The translations under genes were made by a program, and so were the position numbers. A DNA stretch of 14,622 bases, taken from assembly GCA_040380755.1 (NCBI GenBank), contig JBEIIL010000101.1, forward strand, positions 1-14,622. The letters run 5' to 3'. Positions 1 through 7,208 of this stretch are shown here, piece after piece. Each line of letters begins with the position of its first letter. Positions within the stretch are counted from its first letter, which is position 1. Below the pieces are notes generated by a model, which saw only the letters and a program-made list of their open reading frames with translations, was not told the DNA's origin and made no database searches. This DNA comes from Alsobacter sp040380755 (GTDB lineage: Bacteria; Pseudomonadota; Alphaproteobacteria; Rhizobiales; Beijerinckiaceae).

Positions 1-1374
1 GACGAGGTGAGCCTTGGCCATCACCGCGGCGAGCATCTTCTTCGTCGCCGACTTGATCTCATCCGGCGACGACGCGTTGAAGGCGAGGTCGAAGCCCGAG
101 GCACAGTCCCTGAGCCGCGTCGCGATCACCGGCTTGAGCTGGGACTGGATCTGCTGGAAACGGTAGTCGCCGGACCCCACGGGAGTGAGATACTCGGTGT
201 GCAGGGTCAGGATGGTCACGCCCTTGGCCTTGAGGGCGTTGCACATGGTCGGGTCGACGGCCTGTGACCGCTCGACCCCATGATTAAAGCCGGGAGTCGA
301 TGAGATCAAATTGGTGTCCGGGGTCCACTTCCCATAGGTGCGGAAGCCTGCCCAGCCGTTCTCTTCATATTCGTTGACGTTGCCCTCGACACCGTCGGTG
401 AGGATCAGCAGGAAGGCCTTGCGGCTGTCCGGCGACTTGCCGTCGCCGACCGTGATCTTCGACGCCATGGAGACCAGGGCCGCGCGCAGATTGGTGCCGG
501 CACCCTTGGCGTCGGGGGTCATGGTCGCGACGTTGGCGGCGACCGCGTCCGAATCCTTCGACACGGCGGCGATCTCGGTCACCGTGTTGCTGAACTTGTG
601 CACCGAGTAGCTGAACTGGTCGGTCAGGGTCTGCAGGGTCTTGGCCTCGGTCAGCACGGTGCTGATGGCGGACCGCACGACGTCGAAGCGGGTCGTCGCG
701 CCGATGGCCTTGGCGCAGCTCGTCGTCCGTCCTGCCTGCTGGGTGACTTTGCCGTTCTCCCACTTGACCTCGCAGCTGGAGAGCCCGTCGGTCGTGTGGC
801 AGGCGAAGGCGCAGCCCATCTGCTTGTTCATCTTCGTCTGGTCGTCAGCCGTCGCGCCGATGCCCATCGAGCCCGAGGCGTCGACGAGGAAGTTGACCGA
901 GAAATAGGTGGGCGGAGCGGATTCGGCCGTCGCACAGCTGCTGAATGTATTGCTCTTCATGCCGGCAAACTGCAGCAGGCTGTTCGACTGCTTGGCGGTG
1001 TAGCAGATCTTGGCGGTGACGACGTTGTTGTTGAACGACACCTCGTAGGTATCGGACACAAGGGTCAGGGACGTGTCCTTGTTGGTGGCGAGGAAAAGCG
1101 CGAAGGTGTCCTTCATCGCCTTCTCGCTCGCCGCCTTCTGCTGTGACCACGGGATGGCCGCCGTCACCACATCGTCACGCACGCCCGCCAGCACCGCCGA
1201 GTCGGCGATGTTGGCCAGCTGGGACTGCGACTTCGTCAGCCGGGCAAAATCGAGCATGCCGCCACCGGCGATGGCCATGGGCACCAGCGTCAGGGCGAAG
1301 ATCAGGCTGAAGTTCGCGCGGGTGTTCCGTATGAACGACCTGATCTCTGCTGCGCCCTTCATCGCCATCGCCAT
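1..1374 (-). CDS. TadG-like vWA-domain protein, copy 1 (3' end beyond window)
   Basis: The frame is open for 458 codons from ATG at 1374 to the window edge. By comparison with copy 2 (ending His-Leu-Val-Asn-stop) only one residue and the stop are missing. A short basic N-terminus precedes a hydrophobic segment at about residues 23-41, ending in the Gly-rich LDFAR stretch typical of Flp-pilus TadE/TadG-like N-termini, so the protein is probably anchored in the inner membrane with the rest outside. A von Willebrand A domain follows. Its metal-site motif DASGS is at D165/S167/S169, with a later GAGTNLRAAL threonine segment and LTDGVEGN. Several cysteines suggest an exported, disulphide-bonded protein. 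Shine-Dalgarno GGGAG lies 7 bases before the ATG; an in-frame GTG two codons earlier aligns with the copy 2 start. The family is thought to act in Tad pilus assembly or adhesion, but no other tad genes are visible, so the role here is uncertain. Confidence 0.85.
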   Translation of the reverse strand, partial: MAMAMKGAAEIRSFIRNTRANFSLIFALTLVPMAIAGGGMLDFARLTKSQSQLANIADSAVLAGVRDDVVTAAIPWSQQKAASEKAMKDTFALFLATNKDTSLTLVSDTYEVSFNNNVVTAKICYTAKQSNSLLQFAGMKSNTFSSCATAESAPPTYFSVNFLVDASGSMGIGATADDQTKMNKQMGCAFACHTTDGLSSCEVKWENGKVTQQAGRTTSCAKAIGATTRFDVVRSAISTVLTEAKTLQTLTDQFSYSVHKFSNTVTEIAAVSKDSDAVAANVATMTPDAKGAGTNLRAALVSMASKITVGDGKSPDSRKAFLLILTDGVEGNVNEYEENGWAGFRTYGKWTPDTNLISSTPGFNHGVERSQAVDPTMCNALKAKGVTILTLHTEYLTPVGSGDYRFQQIQSQLKPVIATRLRDCASGFDLAFNASSPDEIKSATKKMLAAVMAKAHLV

Positions 1375-1479
1375 GATCACTCTCCCAATCAGTCAGCGAT
1401 CAATCTATGCATTCAGTCCATCTAAAAGTCAGTTCTGACATGACGTGAGATGCGATGGCCGATCTCAACACTCCATTTT

Positions 1480-1492
1480 GACAATTATTGTC
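1480..1492. promoter_or_regulatory. Dyad GACAAT-T-ATTGTC upstream of TadG-like copy 1
   Basis: A perfect 6-bp inverted repeat with a 1-base centre sits in the AT-rich leader about 106 bases before the copy 1 start. The surrounding TTTTGACAATTATTGTC matches TTTTGACGATGGTCGTC upstream of copy 2 at 13 of 17 positions, so both may be sites for the same regulator. Function is inferred only from dyad symmetry and recurrence. Confidence 0.35.
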
Positions 1493-1503
1493 TGAGAATT
1501 TAG

Positions 1504-1532
1504 ATCGATTTAACCATCTTGAGAAAATCGAT
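1504..1532. repeat. Inverted repeat ATCGATTT / AAATCGAT upstream of copy 1
   Basis: Perfect 8-base arms at 1504-1511 and 1525-1532 are separated by 13 bases, next to the dyad at 1480-1492. It could be part of the copy 1 control region or a weak RNA hairpin. Nothing further identifies it. Confidence 0.3.
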
Positions 1533-1772
1533 GGCAGCATGGGTCGTGCCATAAATCTGCTCTAGACATCCGAAAGGCTGCGATTTTGAGTGTCGTTTGC
1601 AGGATTGATCGGGCCACAGCGCGCGGCGCAGCAGACTGAACCGGCAGAGCCGGGATCGCGTCTTGGGCGAGACGGAGATGGCCTGCACCGACCAGACCTG
1701 TGGGCGCCTTGCCCGCACGGTGGACACCGGTTGGCAGATAAAGATGGCGCGAAAACAATGAGTTCGAGCAAA
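1533..1772. other. Intergenic stretch without a recognisable gene
   Basis: This is the remainder of the 428-base gap between the two TadG-like genes. Short open frames exist on both strands but none has a convincing ribosome binding site or a recognisable protein sequence. No tRNA-like or repeat structure was seen. It presumably carries the distal promoter region of copy 1. Confidence 0.4.
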
Positions 1773-1793
1773 CGACCTGATGCAATCAGGTCG
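1773..1793 (-). terminator. Hairpin terminator after TadG-like copy 2
   Basis: CGACCTGAT and ATCAGGTCG form a perfect 9-bp stem around a 3-base loop, starting 9 bases after the copy 2 stop codon. On the minus strand the stem is followed by TTTGCTC, a weak U-tract, so this looks like a modest intrinsic terminator separating the two duplicate genes. Confidence 0.55.
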
Positions 1794-1802
1794 CTCGGCG
1801 CG

Positions 1803-3151
1803 TCAGTTGACCAGATGGGCCTTGGCGATCACGGCGGCCAGCATCTTTTTCGTGCCCAGCTTGATCTCTTCCGGCGACGACGCATTGAAGGCGAGGTCGG
1901 CACCCGATGCGCAGTCCCTGAGCCGGGTGGCGATGACTGGCTTGAGCTGGGACTGGATCGTCTGAAAGCGCCCATCGCCCGAGCCCACAGGGGTGAGGTA
2001 CTCGGTGTGCAAGGTCAGAACCGTCACGCCGCTGGCCTTCAGGGCGTTGCACATGGTCGGGTCAACGGCCTGGGATCGCTCCGAACCCCACCAGAAGCCG
2101 GGGGTTGACACCGTCAAATTCGGATCCGGAGTCCAGTTGCCGTAGGTGCGGTAGCCTGCCCAGCCATTCTGCTCGTATTCGTTGACGTTGCCCTCGACCC
2201 CGTCGGTGAGGATCAGCAGAAAGGCCTTGCGGCTGTCGGGCGTCTTGCCGTTGCCGACCGGGATTTTCGACGCCATTGCGACAAGCGCAGCACGCAGGTT
2301 GGTGCCTGCCCCCTTGGCATCGGGGGTCATGGCCGTGACCTTGACGGCCACCGCGTCGGCATCTTTCGATACGGCGGCAACCTCGGTCACCGTGTTGCTG
2401 AACTTGTGCACCGAGAAGCTGAACTGGTCGGTCAGGGTCTGCATCGTCGTGGCTTCAGACAAAACGGTGGCGATGGCGGATCGCACCACGTCGAAGCGGG
2501 TCTTGGCGCCGATCAGCTTGGCGCAGCTCGTTGTCGCCGACGGGCAACCGTAAAGGCCATCTTGGGTGTGGCAGGAGAAAGCGCAGCCCAGCTTGTTGTT
2601 CATCAAGGTCTGGTCGGCCGCCGTCGCGCCGATGCCCATCGAACCGGATGCGTCGACGAGGAAATTGACCGAGAAATAGGTGGGCGACGCCGACTCGGCC
2701 GTCGCGCAGCCGCTGAAGGTGTTGGCCTTTATGCCGGCAAACTGCAGCAGGCTGTTTGACTGGGTGGCGGTGTAGCAGATCTTGGCCGTGACAACGTTGT
2801 TAGCGAAGGAGACCGTATAGGTATCAGCCACGAGCTGAGGGAGTTGTCCTTGTTGGTCGCGAGGAACACCTTGAAGGTGTCCTGCATCGCGTTCAGGCTA
2901 AACTGCTCCTGTTCGGACCACGGATTGGCCGCGGATACGACTTGATCATTGACACCGGCCAGCACGGCCGAGTCGGCGATGTTTGCCAGCGCCGCCCTGG
3001 ACTTGGCCAGGCGGGCAAAATCCAGCATGCCTCCGCCCGCAATTGTTAACGGGACCAATGTGAGAGCGAAAATCAGATTAAAATTCGCGCGTGTATCCCG
3101 CAGAAAACTTCGAACCGTCGCTGGGCGGGGGTTCGGCATAGCGGAGATCAC
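1803..3151 (-). pseudogene. TadG-like vWA-domain protein, copy 2, split by a one-base deletion
   Basis: This is homologous to copy 1 along its whole length. The N-terminal part, from GTG at 3151 (or ATG at 3139), encodes the basic start, the LIFALTLVPLTIAGGG membrane segment and the region up to ATNKDNSL. The frame then breaks. The rest continues in another frame from about 2831 to the stop at 1803 and carries the vWA motif DASGSMG, GAGTNLRAAL and LTDGVEGN. Between the shared SL and VxDTY codons copy 1 has CTGACCCTTGTG and copy 2 has CTCAGCTCGTG, one base fewer. Restoring that base gives a 449-residue protein that aligns with copy 1 without gaps except for 12 residues missing between two cysteines. 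The downstream part shows no other damage, so the lesion is either very recent or a sequencing error. The start region TTGATC...AGTGATC is conserved with copy 1 (22 of 29 bases), so the duplication included the leader. Confidence 0.8.
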
Positions 3152-3222
3152 TTGTCCAATTAAGCAGTGATCAAATTATTCAGCCATTTTTGCTAAAATA
3201 GCGTTTCGCTGGCCTTCTCGTT

Positions 3223-3239
3223 TTGACGATGGTCGTCAA
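3223..3239. promoter_or_regulatory. Dyad TTGACGA-TGG-TCGTCAA upstream of TadG-like copy 2
   Basis: Perfect 7-base arms with a 3-base centre lie 72 bases before the GTG start of copy 2, in a locally AT-rich leader. It is the counterpart of the 1480-1492 dyad upstream of copy 1 and could be a shared operator. It also lies 42 bases after the small gene's stop and might form a hairpin, but no T-run follows it. Confidence 0.35.
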
Positions 3240-3281
3240 CAACTCGTTGAGAGGAGCCCCTGCCGGCCTTTCAGCTTCGGT

Positions 3282-3461
3282 TTACCATGCGTGGTACGCC
3301 ACGGGCATCAGGCCGACCTGCCAGGCACCTATGAGAACCCCGACAACGGCCGCGAACACGATGCCGGCACGCAGGATCGCGCGGAGGTCGACGCGCGGGC
3401 CGGCAGAATGGACCCTCAGAGCCGGAAGCACGGCGTTGCGCCGGACAGTCGAAGCCTGCAT
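3282..3461 (-). CDS. Small single-helix membrane protein, 59 residues
   Basis: The frame from ATG at 3461 to TAA at 3282 encodes 59 residues. The start is marked by AGAGGAGG with 6 bases to the ATG, the strongest Shine-Dalgarno sequence in the window. The N-terminal half is basic (VRR, LRVH, PRVDLR), followed by a hydrophobic stretch at about residues 31-53 (GIVFAAVVGVLIGAW), then a short tail ending YHAW. The charge pattern predicts the N-terminus inside and the C-terminus in the periplasm. It lies between the transporter operon's terminator and the TadG-like copy 2 gene, all on the minus strand, and is separated by more than 100 bases from each, so it may be its own transcript. I do not recognise a family; single-helix proteins of this size often regulate or accompany larger membrane complexes, but nothing here shows which. 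Confidence 0.7.
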   Translation of the reverse strand: MQASTVRRNAVLPALRVHSAGPRVDLRAILRAGIVFAAVVGVLIGAWQVGLMPVAYHAW

Positions 3462-3558
3462 GGGTCGCCTCCTCTTGCCAGTTCAAGCTAACGTCCCGCC
3501 CCCGACGGGTAGGCGCAAGCCGGCGGCGAGGCGGCTCGGGCGCAAAACTGTGGACAGA

Positions 3559-3588
3559 CCGGCCGGGGCTGTGGACAACCCCGGCCGG
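3559..3588 (-). terminator. GC-rich hairpin ending the transporter operon
   Basis: CCGGCCGGGG and CCCCGGCCGG form a perfect 10-bp stem around a 10-base loop, 7 bases after the MetE-like stop codon. On the minus strand TTTT occurs about 11 bases past the stem. The loop and the base of the stem carry two copies of CTGTGGACA (3548-3556 and 3569-3577), giving the structure an unusual internal repeat. Confidence 0.6.
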
Positions 3589-3595
3589 CAGACGC

Positions 3596-4699
3596 TCAGC
3601 GACCCCAGACCTCGCGGGAGATGTCGACGATCATGGCGAGCTTGGCCCATTGCTCGTCCTCGGCCAGCACATTGCCCTCCTCGGTCGAGGCGAAGCCGCA
3701 TTGCGGCGACAGGCAGAGCTGCTCGATCGGCGCGAACTTCGCCGCCTCCTCGATGCGGCGCAGGATGTCGTCGCGCTTTTCCAGCGTGCCCGTCTTCGAC
3801 GTGACGAGGCCCAGCACCACGGACTTGCCCTTGGGCAGGAAGCGCAGCGGCTCGAAGCCGCCGGCGCGGTCGGTGTCCCACTCCATGAAATAGGCATCGA
3901 CGTCGACCTGGTTGAACAGCAGGTCGGCGATGGGCTCGTAGCCGCCCGACGCCACGAAGGTGGAGCGGAAATTGCCCCGGCACAGGTGCATGGAGATGAC
4001 CATGTCGGAGGGCCGGCCGGCCAGCGCGCGGTTGATCATGCCGGCATAGATGCCCGGCTGCTTGTCGGGGTCGTCGCCGCGCTCGGCGAGCATGCGGCGC
4101 TGCTCGGGATCGCAGAAATAGGCGAAGCTGACATCGTCGAGCTGCAGGTAGCGGCAGCCCTCGGCGGCGAAGGCCTCAACGGCCTTGCCGTAGGCAGTGC
4201 CGAGGTCGACGTAGAAGTCCTCCATGTCGGGGTAGACGCCCATGTTGATGAGCTTCCGGCCCGAGCGGTAGTGCAGCATGCTGGGCGACGGAATGGTCAT
4301 CTTGGGCGTCGCCCTGGCGATGCTCTTGAGAAAGCGGAAATGCGCCAGGAAGGGATGGCCGGAAAAGCCGATCTTGCCGGTGACATGCGGCGCCTCGGCC
4401 TTGGTCTGTACGCCGGCGAACTGGATGCCGCCCGCCACCGCGACCCGGCTGACGCCGTCGAGGTTCCACAGGAAATCGTAGTGCCACCAGGAGCGGCGGA
4501 ACTCGCCGTCGGTGACGGCCTGCAGGCCGACAGCCTCCTGGCGGCGGACGAGCGCGGTGATCTCCGCATCCTCGATGGCGGCGAGCGCCGCGGCGTCGAT
4601 GGTGCCGGCCGCGTGCTGGGCGCGCGCCTCCTTGAGGGCCGGGGTGCGCAGCAGGCTGCCGACCATGTCGGCGCGGAACGGGGGTGTCTGGCGCATCAT
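3596..4699 (-). CDS. MetE-like zinc-dependent methyltransferase, single domain
   Basis: A 367-residue protein of the cobalamin-independent methionine synthase C-terminal-domain family (COG0620, YxjG/YxjH-like), about half the length of true MetE. The fold's hallmarks are visible: DMVGSLLRTP near residue 11, TDGEFRRSWW at 63-72, QLDD at 186-189, and probable zinc ligands H238 and C240 (MHLCRGN) and C334 (SPQCGF). Family members move a methyl or alkyl group to or from a thiol activated by zinc; the donor and acceptor vary and cannot be read from the sequence. ATG at 4699 overlaps the livF stop by 4 bases (ATGA), with GGAG 8 bases upstream; an adjacent ATG at 4696 is possible. This tight coupling makes it the last gene of the transporter operon, so it probably acts on the imported compound or its product. 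It may be a methionine synthase, but an N-, O- or S-demethylation role fits the context equally well. Confidence 0.85.
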   Translation of the reverse strand: MMRQTPPFRADMVGSLLRTPALKEARAQHAAGTIDAAALAAIEDAEITALVRRQEAVGLQAVTDGEFRRSWWHYDFLWNLDGVSRVAVAGGIQFAGVQTKAEAPHVTGKIGFSGHPFLAHFRFLKSIARATPKMTIPSPSMLHYRSGRKLINMGVYPDMEDFYVDLGTAYGKAVEAFAAEGCRYLQLDDVSFAYFCDPEQRRMLAERGDDPDKQPGIYAGMINRALAGRPSDMVISMHLCRGNFRSTFVASGGYEPIADLLFNQVDVDAYFMEWDTDRAGGFEPLRFLPKGKSVVLGLVTSKTGTLEKRDDILRRIEEAAKFAPIEQLCLSPQCGFASTEEGNVLAEDEQWAKLAMIVDISREVWGR

Positions 4700-5436
4700 C
4701 GCGCGGTCTCCTGGTGGGGGGCCGGCCGGGCACGTCCGACCACGCCGAGATGGGCTTCCAGCGCGGCGGGGTCGTCGCGCAGGGCGGAACTTGCGGCGCG
4801 GTGGACAATGCTGCCGCGGTCGAGGATGACGGCCTCGTCGGTGAAGCCGAGGATCTTGCGGGCGTTCTGCTCGACCACGACCATCGACAGCCCGTCCTCG
4901 CGCGACAGACGGCGCAGGGCGGTGAGGACCTCGTCGACGATGATCGGCGCCAGGCCCTCGGTAGGCTCGTCGAGCAGCAGCAGCCGCGGGTTGAGCACCA
5001 GCGCGCGGGCGATGGCCAGCATCTGCTGCTCGCCGCCGGAGAGCTGGTTGCCGAGGTTGCGGCGGCGCTCCTCCAGTCGCGGGAACATGGCGTAGAGCCG
5101 CGCCACCGTCCACGGACCGGGCCTCGCGACCGCCGTCATGTTCTCCTCGACGGTGAGCGAGCGGAAGATGTTGCGTTCCTGCGGCACCCAGCCGATGCCC
5201 GCCGCGGCGCGGTCCTCCGGCTTCATGCGGGCGATGTCGCGGCCGGCGAGCCGGACGGCGCCGCTGCGCCAGGTGGTGACGCCGATGATGGAGTTGACCA
5301 GCGTCGTCTTGCCGGTGCCGTTGCGGCCGAGCAGCGCCAGCGAGCGGCCGTCCTCGACAGACAGCGAAATGCCGTTGAGCACCACGGCGTCGCCATAGCC
5401 GGCCACCAGCCGGTCGAGGCCGAGCAGCTCAGCCAT
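4696..5436 (-). CDS. livF: LivF-type ABC transporter ATP-binding protein
   Basis: A 246-residue cytoplasmic ATPase of the hydrophobic amino acid uptake (HAAT) class. Walker A is GRNGTGKTT at residues 37-45. The signature LSGGEQQMLAIARAL is followed directly by Walker B LLLLDEPTEGLAP, whose EGLAP ending is characteristic of LivF, and the switch region follows as VVVEQNA. It pairs with LivG to power the LivHM permease. The start is ATG at 5436, preceded by GGGAGG with 6 bases spacing, and it overlaps the livG stop by 8 bases. A longer open frame extends upstream but would invade livG, and its extra N-terminus does not resemble the family. The 3' end overlaps the MetE-like gene by 4 bases. Confidence 0.95.
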   Translation of the reverse strand: MAELLGLDRLVAGYGDAVVLNGISLSVEDGRSLALLGRNGTGKTTLVNSIIGVTTWRSGAVRLAGRDIARMKPEDRAAAGIGWVPQERNIFRSLTVEENMTAVARPGPWTVARLYAMFPRLEERRRNLGNQLSGGEQQMLAIARALVLNPRLLLLDEPTEGLAPIIVDEVLTALRRLSREDGLSMVVVEQNARKILGFTDEAVILDRGSIVHRAASSALRDDPAALEAHLGVVGRARPAPHQETAR

Positions 5437-6181
5437 GGTCGCCCTCCCCGAGATAGACCTCGCGCACCCGCGGATCGCGGGCGATGGCATCGACCGGCCC
5501 CTCGACGAAAACCGCACCGCCGACCAGCACGGAGATGCGGTCGGCGAAGCTGAACACGAGATCCATGTCGTGCTCGATCAGCAGCACGGTGACGTCGGCA
5601 GGCAGGCCGGCGACGATGGCGAGGATCTCGTGGCGCTCCTCCTCGGGAACGCCGGCGGCGGGCTCGTCCAGCAGCAGCACGCGCGGCCGACAGGCGATGG
5701 CGAGGGCGATCTCCAGCAGCCGCTGGCGCCCATAGGGCAGCACCGCGGTACGCTCGCCCATGACGTCGCCCAGGTTGAACTGATCGAGGATCGCGGTGGC
5801 CTCCTCGGCAATGTCGCGGTGGCTGCCAGTGGACCGCCACCACGCCGTGCCGGCGCCGACCCGCTCGGAGACGGCCAGCGCCACGGTCTCCAGCACGGTC
5901 AGCTCCGGGAACAGCTGGTTGATCTGGAAGGTGCGGGCCAGCCCGCGCCGCACCCTTGCGTTCTGGGACAGGCCGGTGATGTCCTGGCCCTCAAGGCGGA
6001 TCGTGCCGGCGCTCGGCTGGATCACCCCGGTCAGCAGGTTGATCAGCGTCGTCTTGCCGGCACCGTTGGGGCCGATGAGCGCATGGCGCGCGCCCTTCTC
6101 GACGCTGAGCGAAACGTCATTGGTGGCAATGAGGCCGCCGAACCGCCTGGTGAGGCCGCGGGTTTCCAGGACGATGCTCAC
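5429..6181 (-). CDS. livG: LivG-type ABC transporter ATP-binding protein
   Basis: A 250-residue ATPase partner of LivF. It has Walker A GPNGAGKTT at residues 37-45, the LivG-like ARTFQINQLFPELTV segment, a degenerate signature LPYGRQRLLEIA in place of LSGGQ, Walker B VLLLDEPAAG, and the switch histidine in IEHDM. A YG-type signature is usual for LivG proteins. Translation starts at GTG 6181, with GAGGGGA 7 bases before it, and overlaps the livM stop by 4 bases (GTGA). The overlaps on both sides imply that permease and ATPases are made in a fixed ratio from one mRNA. Confidence 0.95.
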   Translation of the reverse strand: MSIVLETRGLTRRFGGLIATNDVSLSVEKGARHALIGPNGAGKTTLINLLTGVIQPSAGTIRLEGQDITGLSQNARVRRGLARTFQINQLFPELTVLETVALAVSERVGAGTAWWRSTGSHRDIAEEATAILDQFNLGDVMGERTAVLPYGRQRLLEIALAIACRPRVLLLDEPAAGVPEEERHEILAIVAGLPADVTVLLIEHDMDLVFSFADRISVLVGGAVFVEGPVDAIARDPRVREVYLGEGDHG

Positions 6182-7206
6182 GGCCGCGTCCCCTCGGCCG
6201 CCGGCCGGCCGGTGAGGCGGCGCAGCAGGCCCATGAGGCCGCGCGGCAGTCCCTCGATGCGCTCACGGCCGACCAGCACCACGAGCACCAGCACGAGGCC
6301 GATCCAGAACTGCCAATACTGCGGCGTGATGCCGGCCAGCCAGTCCTGCATCAGGCGGAAGATCAGGGCGCCGATGATGCCGCCATACAGATACCCCGTG
6401 CCGCCCAGCACCAGCACCAGCATGACATCGGCGGAGCGGTGGAAATCGAACACGTCGAGCGAGACGAACTGCGAGGTCTGCGCCGTCAGCCCGCCGGCGA
6501 TGCCGGCATAGACCGCCGCCAGCGTGTAGATCGCGACACTGCGGGTGGACGACGAGATGCCGACGGCCCGCGCGCGCAGCAGATTGCCCTTCACGGCGCG
6601 CAGCGACAGGCCGAAGGGCGAGTGCACGACCCGGCGGGCGACGAGGAACAGGGCGAACAACACCGTGGTCGAATAGACGAAGGCGGTGCGGCCGTAGAGG
6701 TCGAACTCGAACAGGCCGAGCAGCGGCCCCATGGTGATGCCCTGCAGGCCATCGGCGCCGCCGGTGATCCCGTCGAGCCGGTTGGCGAGCTCGAACAGCA
6801 GCAGGGCGACGCCGAGCGTCACCATCAGCCGCGTCAGGTCGGAGCCGCGCAGCACCAGGAAGCTCGACAGGAAACCCACAATCCCGGCGGCGGCGGCCGC
6901 CACTCCGAGGCCGACCAGCGGATCAGCGATGCCGTGCTTGGCCAGCAGGCCGGCCGCATAGGCGCCGACGCCGAAGAAGGCGGCATGGCCGAGCGAGACG
7001 ATGCCGGCGTAGCCGAGGATCAGGTCGAGCGACAGCGCGAACAGCGCGAGGATCGCCACCTCGTTGAGCAGCAGCAGCTTCGACGGGAACACCCAGAAGC
7101 AGGCGGCGGCGGCCACCCAGAGCGCCAGTTCGGGCAGCGTCCAGCGCGCCGGAGCCGACAGCAGCCGGGCGGGATCAGGACGTTTCGCGGGCGTGGTGGA
7201 CGCCAT
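6178..7206 (-). CDS. livM: LivM-type ABC transporter permease
   Basis: A 342-residue polytopic inner-membrane protein with the LivM hallmark GYAGIVSLGHAAFFGVGAYA near residues 65-85. Many hydrophobic segments follow, with a cytoplasmic coupling loop around GLSLRAVKGNLLRARAVGIS, and the conserved end-region VLGGTGYLYGGIIGALIF. The N-terminus carries about 25 extra polar residues before the first helix, within the normal range for LivM. It forms the substrate channel with LivH. The ATG at 7206 lies 2 bases after the livH stop; only a weak GGGG is present upstream, so expression probably depends on coupling to livH translation. Substrate specificity cannot be read from permeases of this class. 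Confidence 0.93.
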   Translation of the reverse strand: MASTTPAKRPDPARLLSAPARWTLPELALWVAAAACFWVFPSKLLLLNEVAILALFALSLDLILGYAGIVSLGHAAFFGVGAYAAGLLAKHGIADPLVGLGVAAAAAGIVGFLSSFLVLRGSDLTRLMVTLGVALLLFELANRLDGITGGADGLQGITMGPLLGLFEFDLYGRTAFVYSTTVLFALFLVARRVVHSPFGLSLRAVKGNLLRARAVGISSSTRSVAIYTLAAVYAGIAGGLTAQTSQFVSLDVFDFHRSADVMLVLVLGGTGYLYGGIIGALIFRLMQDWLAGITPQYWQFWIGLVLVLVVLVGRERIEGLPRGLMGLLRRLTGRPAAEGTRP

Positions 7207-7208
7207 GG

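Noticed and set aside
1500..1785. Short minus-strand open frames in the gap between the TadG-like genes
   Set aside because: No ribosome binding site, no membrane or domain pattern, and several frames are open at once, as expected by chance.
3548..3577. Replication-origin DnaA boxes
   Set aside because: Only two imperfect copies, placed inside a terminator hairpin, with no AT-rich unwinding region or dnaA/dnaN/parAB-type neighbour.
3650..5095. 481-codon open frame on the plus strand opposite the MetE-like and livF genes
   Set aside because: It spans two well-supported minus-strand genes and their boundary, and its product has no recognisable domains.
3596..5113. 505-residue protein extending the MetE-like gene upstream
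   Set aside because: The extra N-terminal 138 residues are an out-of-frame reading of livF. The true start is the ATGA overlap at 4699.
5429..6181. Degenerate LivG signature (LPYGRQ) as a sign of an inactive ATPase
   Set aside because: LivG proteins, including the E. coli one, normally carry a YG-type signature; Walker A, Walker B and the switch histidine are intact.
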